Source: an uncultured Mycoplasmatota bacterium (GTDB taxonomy: Bacteria > Bacillota_I > Bacilli_A > RF39 > UBA660). From it: a DNA stretch of 48,290 nucleotides. Every line of letters begins with the position of its first letter. Within the stretch, counting starts at the first letter, position 1. The DNA is taken from NCBI GenBank assembly GCA_947571135.1, contig CANOWY010000008.1:1-48290 (forward strand). Direction: 5' to 3'. Below are positions 25,606 through 33,178 of this stretch, in pieces. The notes below the pieces were generated by a model that saw only the letters and a program-made list of their open reading frames with translations, was not told the origin of the DNA and made no database searches. Position numbers and translations under genes: made by a program.

Positions 25606-26138
25606 TCATTTATTAAATCAAAGTTCATAATTAAATTTTTAGCCTGCATTTCATTACCAGTTTGCGAATCTAACCAAAGACGGATATTATAAGTTTTTAC
25701 TTCTCCCACAATAGAATCTCTTGCTAATATAAAAACAATTTCATCATTAGTATCTTTACTCTCTAAATCTTTTAAAGAATAAACTTTCTCATTCAATCCG
25801 AGATTTAAAAAATGATAATCCAAAGAAGATTTCTTATTTATTTTTAAAACAAGAGTATAATTTTCATGAGTATAAGTTTCATTTATAACTTGAATTAAAC
25901 ATGGTTTTAAATACTGCATAGCATATTCATCTGTCATTGGATACATACTATAATCAATAGGATCAGTAACAATTAAATCTGTATAACTCAAGTTATGAAA
26001 AGTATTCATTGCTGCAAGCATATTTTGGGAATGTTTTCCTCTCCATAAATAAGTAGCAAAAAAAACAAAACTTACCATAAATACAATTTCTACAACTTTT
26101 TTTAAAATCAATCGGTTAATATCTTCTACTATTTTCAT
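25590..26138 (-). CDS. Hypothetical exported/anchored protein of the SipW locus
   Basis: About 182 residues from ATG 26138, with one N-terminal hydrophobic segment (KKVVEIVFMVSFVFFATYLW, about residues 9-28) and an extracellular beta-rich domain (LVTDPIDYSMYPMTDEYAMQ, YTLVLKINKKSSLDYHFL, TYNIRLWLDSQTG). The TYNIRLWLD phrase resembles the closing strand of TasA/camelysin-type domains (compare the SLNIWISEE stretch of the next gene), so it is probably a membrane-tethered fibre-related protein. A longer reading to 26174 is possible but less well supported. Individual promoter and terminator. Confidence 0.65.
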   Translation of the reverse strand: MKIVEDINRLILKKVVEIVFMVSFVFFATYLWRGKHSQNMLAAMNTFHNLSYTDLIVTDPIDYSMYPMTDEYAMQYLKPCLIQVINETYTHENYTLVLKINKKSSLDYHFLNLGLNEKVYSLKDLESKDTNDEIVFILARDSIVGEVKTYNIRLWLDSQTGNEMQAKNLIMNFDLINETTQV

Positions 26139-26165
26139 AATCTTATAATCCCCACTGTATTGCTT

Positions 26166-26193
26166 ATTATACATAAAAAAAACGATAAAGCAA
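26166..26193 (-). promoter_or_regulatory. Promoter of the 25590-26138 gene
   Basis: -35 TTGCTT (26188-26193), 16-bp spacer, -10 TATAAT (26166-26171). The -35 overlaps the sipW terminator hairpin. Confidence 0.55.
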
Positions 26194-26206
26194 CTACTTA
26201 TCGTTT
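26181..26206 (-). terminator. sipW terminator
   Basis: AAACGATAA and TTTATCGTT arms with a 7-8-nt loop and a T-run on the minus strand. Confidence 0.75.
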
Positions 26207-27076
26207 ATTTTTTCTTTGTTTAGACCTTCTAGTATTATTTTGTCTATTACTTTTCGTATTTCGCGCTTTAGTTCTAGAAAGAATCATAGGTTCTTTAGAT
26301 ATCTCATCAGTTTGTACTGGAGCCTTTTTAGCAACTACAATTCTCGTAGGTTTTTGCGTTACAATAGGTTCAATTTCATATGTGCTTTTTTCTAATCTTA
26401 AACGTTTCCTGATTTCTTCTTTACGAATTTCTTCCCTTTTCGATCTTTCACGTTTCATTTTTTTATTATCTTCATCAATTTGTTCAATTTGATTTTTAAC
26501 TCCAGCCAATTTAAAAATTTTCAAAATATCAGAAATAATAATAATTAACGCTGGAATAACAATTACAATTAACCATCCACTTTGAGTCCCAATAAAACTC
26601 TGTACTCTACCAAGTTGTGGTACACGTAAAATTACTTTTCCTATCACATTATGAAACTCTGCTGGGGCAGTATCTGGACTAAGATTATTATCACCTTTTG
26701 TACGATAAACCGTACCCTTTTCTGTCTCTTTTACTTCTATAACACGATGAGTAACTGTCATTCCTTTTGATATTGAACTTGTAGAAACAAATGTTATAAC
26801 ATCTCCTACTTTGATATCTTTAGGATTTTTTACTTTTCTAGAAATTACAACATCATACACCTTAATATTTGGCTCCATACTACCACTTACAATAGTATAT
26901 AAAGATACATAAGGCTCAAATTTCTCACCCTTACTAGAGTAAATACGAGTACTAATTGTATAATAGGCTAAAAAAAGGGCTAACAATATTAAAATAACCA
27001 ATGCAGTCCATGAAATGACACTGGTAATAAATTTAAATACGCCTTTAAAACCACTATAATTTTCTCTCGGCTTCAT
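26198..27076 (-). CDS. sipW: Signal peptidase I, SipW (ER/archaeal type)
   Basis: Membrane-bound signal peptidase of the Ser-His type that matures TasA-like fibre proteins. Two membrane segments, at about residues 20-42 and 168-190, flank the catalytic region. S66 in VSGSMEP is the nucleophile, H110 in VTHRV replaces the Lys of ordinary bacterial enzymes, and YRTKGDNN (Asp129) follows. The long C-terminus after the second segment is strongly basic (KKMKRERSKREEIRKEEIRK, ending RRSKQRKNKR), an unusual addition of about 90 residues. It sits among its likely substrates. It has its own promoter (27102-27130) and terminator. Confidence 0.93.
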   Translation of the reverse strand: MKPRENYSGFKGVFKFITSVISWTALVILILLALFLAYYTISTRIYSSKGEKFEPYVSLYTIVSGSMEPNIKVYDVVISRKVKNPKDIKVGDVITFVSTSSISKGMTVTHRVIEVKETEKGTVYRTKGDNNLSPDTAPAEFHNVIGKVILRVPQLGRVQSFIGTQSGWLIVIVIPALIIIISDILKIFKLAGVKNQIEQIDEDNKKMKRERSKREEIRKEEIRKRLRLEKSTYEIEPIVTQKPTRIVVAKKAPVQTDEISKEPMILSRTKARNTKSNRQNNTRRSKQRKNKR

Positions 27077-27101
27077 ATTGCGACCCTCTCTATTCTCTTT
27101 A

Positions 27102-27130
27102 ATTATAATCTACTACTGTAAAAATTACAA
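27102..27130 (-). promoter_or_regulatory. sipW promoter
   Basis: -35 TTGTAA (27125-27130), 17-bp spacer, -10 TATAAT (27102-27107). Confidence 0.65.
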
Positions 27131-27137
27131 GAAAAAA

Positions 27138-27154
27138 ACTCATCTCTATGAGTT
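27138..27154 (-). terminator. Terminator of the DxDGDG-repeat gene
   Basis: AACTCAT and ATGAGTT arms with a short loop, followed by TTTTTTT on the minus strand. Confidence 0.75.
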
Positions 27155-27155
27155 C

Positions 27156-28925
27156 TTATTTTGATGAAACAACTTCCAATCTTGCACTAAATGATTTACC
27201 AGCATCTTCATCTTGAGGAATCGGTAAATTATTAAATTTATATTCTATTTCATAATAATAAGTAGTATTAGCAGGAATAACTACACGACTCAACATAGCA
27301 GAATTAGTCTTAGGAGCAGGAGTTGAATCCTTTTCTAAAATACCATTTCTCTTTACAGAATAAGTAAATGAACCTTCATGAGTAAACTCATTTTTAATAT
27401 TCGTCCAATTGATATCAAATACAACTGTTTCATTTGACTTATTTTCAACAGTAAATGTTTGAATGTCATGCCAACCAAGACCAATGTTAGTAGCAACAAC
27501 ACTTTTGGTATAAGATACAAACAAAGTAGCATTATTCTTTCCAGTAGAAATGTCTACTATTGGGTCATCACTACAATTAAAATCACATTTTCCATCACCA
27601 TTTGTATCTACATTTTTATCTGGTTTGCCATCGCCATCAGTATCACAGTTTAAATCACATACACCATCGCCATTATTGTCTATATTAATATTAGGTATAT
27701 TTGGATTTTGCGGAGGATTTTGTAAATTATCACAATTTAAATTACATGTGCCATCGCCATTTGTATCTACATTTTTATCTGGTTTGCCATCTCCATCAGT
27801 ATCACAGTTTAAATCGCATACACCATCGCCATTTGTATCAATATTAACATCTGGCTTGCCATCCCCATTAATATCTATATTTTTATCTGGTCTACCATCG
27901 CCATCAGTGTCACAGTTTAAATCACATATACCATCGCCATTTGTATCTTGATTAGTTTGATTTAAATCTGGCTTGCCATCTCCATCGGTATCTACATTAA
28001 AAGTAGGGTTACCATCACCATTATTATCAATATTAATATCTGGCTTTCCATCTCCATTAGTATCACAATTAACATCGCATACACCATCGCCATTATTATC
28101 AATATTAATGTCTGGTTTACCATCTCCGTTAATATCAAGATTAGTGTCTGGAATTCCATCGCCATTTGTATCACAATTCAAATCGCATATTCCATCGCCA
28201 TTTGTATCTTGTCCTACAACATTCTTATCTGGTTTACCATCTCCATCAGTGTCAATATTATAATCTGGTTTGCCATCTCCATCATAATCAATATTAATAT
28301 CTGGTTTACCATCTCCATTAGTATCAATATTAACATCTGGTCTACCATCTCCATCAGTATCAATATTAACATCTGGTTTACCATCTCCATCAGTATCAAT
28401 GTTTAAATCTGGCTTACCATCTCCATCAGTATCAATATTAACATCTGGTCTACCATCACCATTAATATCAAGATTTATATCAGGAAATCCATCATCATTC
28501 GTATCACAATTCAAATCACAAACTCCATCACCATCTATATCTTGATTCATTAAATTAGTATCTGGAATCCCATCGCCATTTGTATCTAAATTAAAAATAG
28601 CAGATATATATTTCTTACTAACGCTTACATTTGTATAAGGTTTACCATTCTTTTCACAATTTACATCACAAACTCCATCACCATTGATGTCAACATTCAA
28701 ATCTGGAATTCCATCACCATCAGTATCAATATTTAAATTTGATTTAGAACCACCTACATAAATTCGAATATAAGAGTAAGTTGCTCCTAAAACCGAAAAC
28801 AAAATAATACATAAACAAAAAAATATAATCCAAAACGTTTTCTTCTTTTGCTTTTCTTCCTCTTCTTCTACTAAGATATCATATTGATCTTGATAATCTT
28901 TCACAACATTTTCTTTTTTACTCAT
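27156..28925 (-). CDS. Membrane-anchored protein with 28 calcium-binding-type DxDGDG repeats
   Basis: From ATG 28925 (AGGAGAG upstream), an acidic/basic cytoplasmic start and one hydrophobic segment (about residues 30-52) ending LGATYSYIRIYVGG, similar to SipW-type signals. Then 28 copies of a D-x-[DN]-G-D-G-x-[PC]-D unit of about 12 residues (thrombospondin type 3-like, calcium binding in known proteins). The repeats are interrupted by short linkers. Nine places have a CDxNC-type pair, in which the Pro of the repeat is replaced by Cys. A C-terminal beta-sandwich (about 465-589, TFTVENKSNETVVFDINW) resembles camelysin/TasA-type domains. Likely a calcium-stiffened extracellular stalk. Confidence 0.85.
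   Translation of the reverse strand: MSKKENVVKDYQDQYDILVEEEEEKQKKKTFWIIFFCLCIILFSVLGATYSYIRIYVGGSKSNLNIDTDGDGIPDLNVDINGDGVCDVNCEKNGKPYTNVSVSKKYISAIFNLDTNGDGIPDTNLMNQDIDGDGVCDLNCDTNDDGFPDINLDINGDGRPDVNIDTDGDGKPDLNIDTDGDGKPDVNIDTDGDGRPDVNIDTNGDGKPDINIDYDGDGKPDYNIDTDGDGKPDKNVVGQDTNGDGICDLNCDTNGDGIPDTNLDINGDGKPDINIDNNGDGVCDVNCDTNGDGKPDINIDNNGDGNPTFNVDTDGDGKPDLNQTNQDTNGDGICDLNCDTDGDGRPDKNIDINGDGKPDVNIDTNGDGVCDLNCDTDGDGKPDKNVDTNGDGTCNLNCDNLQNPPQNPNIPNINIDNNGDGVCDLNCDTDGDGKPDKNVDTNGDGKCDFNCSDDPIVDISTGKNNATLFVSYTKSVVATNIGLGWHDIQTFTVENKSNETVVFDINWTNIKNEFTHEGSFTYSVKRNGILEKDSTPAPKTNSAMLSRVVIPANTTYYYEIEYKFNNLPIPQDEDAGKSFSARLEVVSSK
27565..28740 (-). repeat. Coding tandem repeat array (about 36-nt unit)
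   Basis: The DNA behind the DxDGDG repeats is itself a diverged tandem array with a unit near 36 nt (recurring CCATCTCCATCAGTATCAAT-type blocks on the plus strand). It gives several long shadow ORFs on the plus strand. Such an array can expand or shrink by slippage or recombination. Confidence 0.85.
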
Positions 28926-28951
28926 AAGAATTACTCTCCTTACTATAATAC

Positions 28952-28980
28952 AGTATACCATACTGGACTTTTTTGGGCAA
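28952..28980 (-). promoter_or_regulatory. Promoter of the DxDGDG-repeat gene
   Basis: -35 TTGCCC (28975-28980), 17-bp spacer, TGG-TATACT (-10 at 28952-28957), directly behind the fibre-gene terminator. Confidence 0.6.
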
Positions 28981-28988
28981 CAAAAAAA

Positions 28989-29004
28989 TCTATCCTAAGA
29001 TAGA
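28989..29004 (-). terminator. Terminator of the fibre-like gene
   Basis: TCTATC-TTAG-GATAGA followed by TTTTTTT on the minus strand. Confidence 0.8.
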
Positions 29005-29027
29005 CCTTTCGTTTTCTAAAATTACTA

Positions 29028-29795
29028 TTAAGGTTGTGGTGTAGTACTTCCGTAATCTCTGTCAGTATTAATAGTTGTACTAGCACCAAAAGAAATATCA
29101 ATAGTAAAATTCTTATCTTGTTGTGCATCTTGATTTCCATTATCAGCATAAGATACAACTAAATAATAATAATCATCTGTTTTATTATTTGCTGAGCCAT
29201 AAACAGTAATCATTTTTGATAATTCATTTACATCTCCAGAAATTAATGCAGTCATACTATCAAAATCTACATCAGTAAGTGCTTTAAACTCATCATCAGT
29301 AGTAGCATCAGTTACAGTTCCTAATTTACAAGTACTATTCTGCGTATAACGAATTTCAGTAGTTGTTGAATTTGGAGTAGTAGTATTGTCTGGTGCTTGA
29401 GCAACTGGAACAATTACATTTCTACAAGTAATAGGTTGATCTGACTTATACAATTTCCAAGTAATATCTGTTTTAAATACATCTGAGTTAATATTTGGTG
29501 TTACTGTAATATCAGTATTGATTGGCGTACAAGTCGTAGCACCTTCTCTACACCCACCTGTAACATGAATTGGTTTTACTACTTTGGCACCTGGATAAAT
29601 GTCATTCGCAGTAACTTGAGGCCCTAAGTCCATAGTAGCAGTTGCTAAAGCTGCTGTAGTTACATCAACATTATTTTGATCATCATTATTAGTAGTTACT
29701 TGTGCTGTAAAATATGCAAATGTTGCACCTACTACTGCCACCAATAATGTTGCAATTGCGATAACCGTTAACAAGATAGTATTTTTCTTTTCCAT
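29028..29795 (-). CDS. TasA/camelysin-like secreted fibre protein (putative major subunit)
   Basis: 255 residues. A short basic start and hydrophobic helix (about residues 8-24) end in GATFAYFTAQ, almost the signature of SipW-processed TasA and camelysin precursors. The mature part is Thr/Asn/Asp-rich and beta-type, with four Cys (GGCREGATTC, ITCRN, STCKLG) that may form disulfides, and TDITWKLYK and YYYLVVSYADN strands. It is the first gene of the SipW locus with the best AAGGAGG site of the region, as expected for an abundant subunit. Function as an extracellular filament or biofilm fibre is inferred from family and neighbours. Confidence 0.8.
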   Translation of the reverse strand: MEKKNTILLTVIAIATLLVAVVGATFAYFTAQVTTNNDDQNNVDVTTAALATATMDLGPQVTANDIYPGAKVVKPIHVTGGCREGATTCTPINTDITVTPNINSDVFKTDITWKLYKSDQPITCRNVIVPVAQAPDNTTTPNSTTTEIRYTQNSTCKLGTVTDATTDDEFKALTDVDFDSMTALISGDVNELSKMITVYGSANNKTDDYYYLVVSYADNGNQDAQQDKNFTIDISFGASTTINTDRDYGSTTPQP

Positions 29796-29821
29796 ACTTT
29801 TATATCCTCCTTACAATAAAA

Positions 29822-29850
29822 ATGTTATCAAAAATAATTAGTTTATGCAA
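29822..29850 (-). promoter_or_regulatory. Promoter of the fibre-like gene
   Basis: -35 TTGCAT (29845-29850), 17-bp spacer, -10 TAACAT (29822-29827). This gives a short 5' leader before AAGGAGG. Confidence 0.45.
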
Positions 29851-29961
29851 CACCTTTTTTGCGAATATTTTACAAAATCAAGAAAAACGTAAAGAAACAA
29901 GTATCTTAAAAAAAAAGAAATATTTTTATACTTTTGCATAAAATAATTATAGATAAACTTT

Positions 29962-29990
29962 TTGACAAATTAAGATTTTTATATTAAAAT
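29962..29990 (+). promoter_or_regulatory. tRNA-Cys promoter
   Basis: Consensus -35 TTGACA (29962-29967), 17-bp spacer, -10 TAAAAT (29985-29990), about 20 nt before the tRNA. Confidence 0.8.
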
Positions 29991-30010
29991 AAAAAGTGTT
30001 AAAAAAAAAT

Positions 30011-30084
30011 GGGTCTATAGCCAAGTGGTAAGGCGTGGGACTGCAACTCCCTGATCGTTGGTTCAAATCCGACTAGGCCCTCCA
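30011..30084 (+). tRNA. tRNA-Cys (GCA)
   Basis: A complete cloverleaf reads from GGGTCTA to TAGGCCC followed by encoded TCCA (discriminator U, as in tRNA-Cys). The D-arm AGCCAAGTGGTAAGGC, the anticodon loop CTGCAAC with anticodon GCA, and the T-arm GTTCAAATC are all standard and close to the Bacillus tRNA-Cys. The acceptor has one T-G pair. Confidence 0.97.
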
Positions 30085-30130
30085 TTAGAAAATTGCTCCT
30101 AAACTTTTAAAAGTTTAGGACTTAAAATAG

Positions 30131-30166
30131 AAAAGTATCAATTTCGTGAGTAAGTTGATACTTTTT
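30131..30166 (+). terminator. tRNA-Cys terminator
   Basis: AAAAGTATCAA and TTGATACTTTTT arms with a 13-nt loop and trailing T. Another perfect hairpin (TCCTAAACTTTT with its complement) lies just before it, after the tRNA, without a T-run. Confidence 0.7.
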
Positions 30167-30329
30167 AATATTTAAGTTTTAGAAATAAAAATATCATTTG
30201 TATGTATTTTTAATAATTTAAAACCTTGCATTAATAAATTCAAATTTTATACTTTTATAAGTAGTATAATAACTAATAAAATAAGATTATCAAAATATTA
30301 CACAATTAGTAATTTATTGAGGAAGAAAT

Positions 30330-30706
30330 ATGAAGAAAAAAATAATGGAAATTATAATAATTATTTTAGTATTAGAAGTAGAAACAGGTGTAATATACAA
30401 AATCATCAAAAAAGATGTTACTAATAGAGGAACATTTGATTTTAAAACTGACACAAATGGTTCTAATGACACAATAAGCCACGATAAACATTCTTTTTAT
30501 GGAAAAATACGTGAAGTAACTTCAACTTATATTATAGTTGAACCAAATGAAAAAGAAAAAAATTTTCTGATAAGTTTAATATAGAATTTAAAAATAATAA
30601 AACAACTTATAATGTTGGTATTAATGTAAAAATGACTTATGTAAGAGACATTGGCAAAAGTTATCCAGCCCAAATTAAAACAACTAAAATAGAAATCTTT
30701 CCATGA
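30330..30706 (+). pseudogene. Frameshifted DUF3221-like small exported protein
   Basis: Frame one gives 84 residues: a basic start, a hydrophobic segment (about residues 6-24), then FYGKIREVTSTYIIVEPNEKEK. At an A7 run (30556-30562) the frame must slip by -1 to continue as FSDKFNIEFKNNKTTYNVGI, VKMTYVRDIGKSYPAQIKTT and KIEIFP, ending at TGA 30704-30706. The joined product (about 125 residues) has the layout of DUF3221-type small exported beta-barrel proteins (G-I-EV--YIIVEP...VG--VK-TY-G-I-SYPAQI). Either one A was lost (decay or assembly error) or the slippery A7 is used. GAGG precedes the ATG. Confidence 0.75.
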
Positions 30707-30877
30707 TAAAATGAAAGAAAAGGAGAGAAAAAAAGTTAAAATAACTTTCATTGCGTTTTTCTCTACCATATTTATGTTTTTTTATTTCTATAAATAGTCT
30801 AAACATTCTAAGATTATCAAAAAAACAAATATAAATATCGTTTTTCATATTTTAGGCACTAATTTTTTAAATAACAT

Positions 30878-32485
30878 CTATTTCAAATTAAAAACGTACC
30901 TATGATTTCTATTGGTCAATAAAAGTTCAATTTTATCAGCATTTAATACCTCATCTCTTGTCTCAAATACCAAAGTATTCTGCATAAAATCAGTCGTTCT
31001 ATTATTCAAAGAAAGAATCTTAGACGTTCCATTTTTCGTATAACGAATAGAGAAAAACTGATTAAAAAAACTTCTATCTGTTCTAATATTACTAGCATAT
31101 ATAGAATTTCTGTCTAAACTATATTCCATGTTTAAAACAAGTAATGTTGTCTTTTCAATAGTTCCACTCACATCTGTTGTAATTTTATCTTTTAAAGTAG
31201 TACAACGACCATCTTGAGAACAATAAGGATAACTATACGTATAACTATTACTAAAATTGTAAGAATTTATTTTAAAAGTAGTATAACCAAGACGCGAATT
31301 TTTTAAATTTGCAATTTTATCAATAGTTAAATGCTCTTCTACTTTTATTTGATCTATCTTAGGAGGATTTAATATAATATTTTTATACTTCGCGGCAATC
31401 TCTCCAATTTTAAAATCAATACTTTCTAATATTTTGATTTTGTATTCATTTGTTAATTCCGATGCGTCTATTTCATACGCTAGAACATAATAATCTTTGG
31501 TTTGCTTTTTGATACTTTCTTTATTATAGGCAATACCATAATCAATAAAATATCCTCCCCGATCTAAAGTTGGGTAAATATTTTTTCCATTTAAAACCAA
31601 GCGAAAATTCGTATAATCAAGTTCATAATTTTTATTAGTACGATTTTCAATCAACAATTGCAATACTAAATAATATTTTCCTTCTGTAATTACGTTTCCA
31701 TCCAACCCTAAATTCGTAACGACACTATCAGTAATTTGAATATTAAAATAATTATGGGTCATCTTATCACTCATACGATACGTTTTATTATATACTCCAT
31801 AATTCATATATAAAACAGTTCCAATAAAAATAATAAACACTACTAAAATACAACTAAAGATAAAAGTATTTTCTAAAATATAATATTTGGTTTCTCTAAG
31901 AAAACGCCTTAGCGTTCGCTTGGCTTTATATCCTTCGACATTAATAGAAAACTCAAATTCCTCATTATCAATATCCGTAATTTCTAAATCTTTTAAATCA
32001 TTAGCGAAATCAAACTTTTTAACATCAAATCCAATGCCACGTATTAAAGTATAAATAAAGAAAAAATATTGTGGCAAACATAATACAACGGATATATCTC
32101 GATAAGCCCTAGCCGTTTGTGCAGTTATTAGATTATGCTCCATATCACTTAAAATACTATGTGTAACACCAATTAAAACAAACATCAAAATATAATACAC
32201 TAATACAAAAAAATATAATTTTGTTGATTTCTTTTTCTGGCGCATTAAATAATAAATAGCAAGAACTGCACCAATAATCACCAAAACTGCTAAATACATA
32301 AAGTAACTAATATGCTCTGCGGCGATATTAATAATACTAGTAGTGTAATTATTACTTACATAAGTTCTAAAAAATGAAACAACTCGAAAAGTTCTATGAA
32401 TTAAGTAAGCCATCGGTACAAGAAGCAATAAGTGGATAATACGAAAATGACGTATCAAAAAAGCATAAGGTTTTTTTAGTATCAT
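30878..32485 (-). CDS. Polytopic membrane protein with extracellular DUF4352-like domain
   Basis: 535 residues. About four hydrophobic segments lie in the first 150 residues (RIIHLLLLVPMAYLI, YFMYLAVLVIIGAVLAIYYL, YFFVLVYYILMFVLIGV, VVLCLPQYFFFIYTLI). A cytoplasmic acidic loop follows, then a further segment at about 210-232 (IFSCILVVFIIFIGTVLYM) and a large extracellular beta domain (YYLVLQLLIENRTNKNYELDYTNFRLVLNGK) that resembles the DUF4352 / telomeric-repeat-like immunoglobulin fold. SQDGRC near residue 425 and YC form a possible Cys pair. Function unknown. GGGAG lies 10 nt upstream. No obvious terminator was found at the 3' end. Confidence 0.75.
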   Translation of the reverse strand: MILKKPYAFLIRHFRIIHLLLLVPMAYLIHRTFRVVSFFRTYVSNNYTTSIINIAAEHISYFMYLAVLVIIGAVLAIYYLMRQKKKSTKLYFFVLVYYILMFVLIGVTHSILSDMEHNLITAQTARAYRDISVVLCLPQYFFFIYTLIRGIGFDVKKFDFANDLKDLEITDIDNEEFEFSINVEGYKAKRTLRRFLRETKYYILENTFIFSCILVVFIIFIGTVLYMNYGVYNKTYRMSDKMTHNYFNIQITDSVVTNLGLDGNVITEGKYYLVLQLLIENRTNKNYELDYTNFRLVLNGKNIYPTLDRGGYFIDYGIAYNKESIKKQTKDYYVLAYEIDASELTNEYKIKILESIDFKIGEIAAKYKNIILNPPKIDQIKVEEHLTIDKIANLKNSRLGYTTFKINSYNFSNSYTYSYPYCSQDGRCTTLKDKITTDVSGTIEKTTLLVLNMEYSLDRNSIYASNIRTDRSFFNQFFSIRYTKNGTSKILSLNNRTTDFMQNTLVFETRDEVLNADKIELLLTNRNHRYVFNLK

Positions 32486-32528
32486 AAATCAACGACTCCC
32501 TTTTCTATTATCTATAATAGCACAAAAA

Positions 32529-32552
32529 AAATAGGAAACATAGTGCCTATTT
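32529..32552 (-). terminator. Terminator of the LysM gene
   Basis: AAATAGG and CCTATTT arms with a 10-nt loop, followed by a T-run on the minus strand. Confidence 0.7.
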
Positions 32553-32600
32553 TGTAAATTATTTAGAGATTTTTTATAAATTTTTTAGAAATACAAAAAC

Positions 32601-33053
32601 TTACTTATTCTTTTTTACTAAAATCTGCCCTGCCAACAAATAAATCGTTGGATTATTTTCTAACAATTTTTCTTTTGTCATTGCAAAAGTATCCGAAACA
32701 GTATCCAAAGTATCGCCTTCTTTGGTTATATAATAACTAAAACCACTTTTTGGAATTAATATTTCTTGATTTGGATAAATGTAGTCATCTAAGTCCATTC
32801 CGTTCATACTCGCAAGTAACTCTGGATTAATATTATATCTTCTTCCAATTTCATATAAAGTATCCCCTTTTTCAACTACATAATAATTAAAATAATTTTC
32901 TGGCCCTTTAGGGACAATTACATCCATTCCTGCACGTACTTGTTCATCATAATAAATATTATTAATGCTTTTTAAAACATCAACGTTTGTATTAAAACGC
33001 TTTGCCACTTGATTTAAAGTTTCTCCGCTTTTTATAGAATATTTATCGTACAT
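32601..33053 (-). CDS. Triple LysM-domain protein without signal peptide
   Basis: 150 residues made of three consecutive LysM modules (roughly residues 4-48, 57-102 and 107-148). Each has the GDTL/GETL phrase and an N-P-x-I/L-type end (SGETLNQVAKRFN, KGDTLYEIGRRYN, EGDTLDTVSDTFA). LysM binds N-acetylglucosamine polymers such as peptidoglycan. No signal peptide or anchor is present, unlike most cell-wall LysM proteins. This is the layout of spore-coat/morphogenetic or non-classically exported LysM proteins, or it may act inside the cell. The last module looks degenerate (LLAGQILVKKNK). A 21-bp palindrome lies over its promoter. Confidence 0.9.
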   Translation of the reverse strand: MYDKYSIKSGETLNQVAKRFNTNVDVLKSINNIYYDEQVRAGMDVIVPKGPENYFNYYVVEKGDTLYEIGRRYNINPELLASMNGMDLDDYIYPNQEILIPKSGFSYYITKEGDTLDTVSDTFAMTKEKLLENNPTIYLLAGQILVKKNK

Positions 33054-33063
33054 AAAATCACTT

Positions 33064-33084
33064 CCTAGTATAAAGTATGCTAGG
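33064..33084. promoter_or_regulatory. Palindrome over the LysM-gene promoter
   Basis: CCTAGTATA-AAG-TATGCTAGG, 8 of 9 arm positions complementary, contains the minus-strand -10-like TATACT and lies just before the Shine-Dalgarno. It is a candidate repressor operator. Confidence 0.5.
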
Positions 33085-33159
33085 CGAAAAAAATGGTTAA
33101 AAAGAATTGTCTATTAAAAAAAGGGACATAGTAAATAAAAGTACTCGCAACAAACAAAA

Positions 33160-33178
33160 AAAGAGAAATTTTCTCTTT
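33160..33178 (-). terminator. Terminator of the 33177-34289 gene
   Basis: AAAGAGAAA/TTTCTCTTT arms followed by TTTTTTG on the minus strand. Confidence 0.75.

Noticed and set aside
27459-28406. Several long plus-strand and other-frame minus ORFs of repetitive sequence
   Set aside because: They are shadows of the tandem DxDGDG coding repeats. They lack ribosome binding sites and have unnatural, low-complexity products.
27565-28740. Regular repeats that could suggest a CRISPR array
   Set aside because: The unit of about 36 nt has no spacers and is an open reading frame throughout; no cas genes are present.
30011-30706. tRNA-Cys as an integration site for a genomic island
   Set aside because: No integrase and no repeat of the tRNA 3' end were seen nearby; the following frameshifted gene alone is not evidence.
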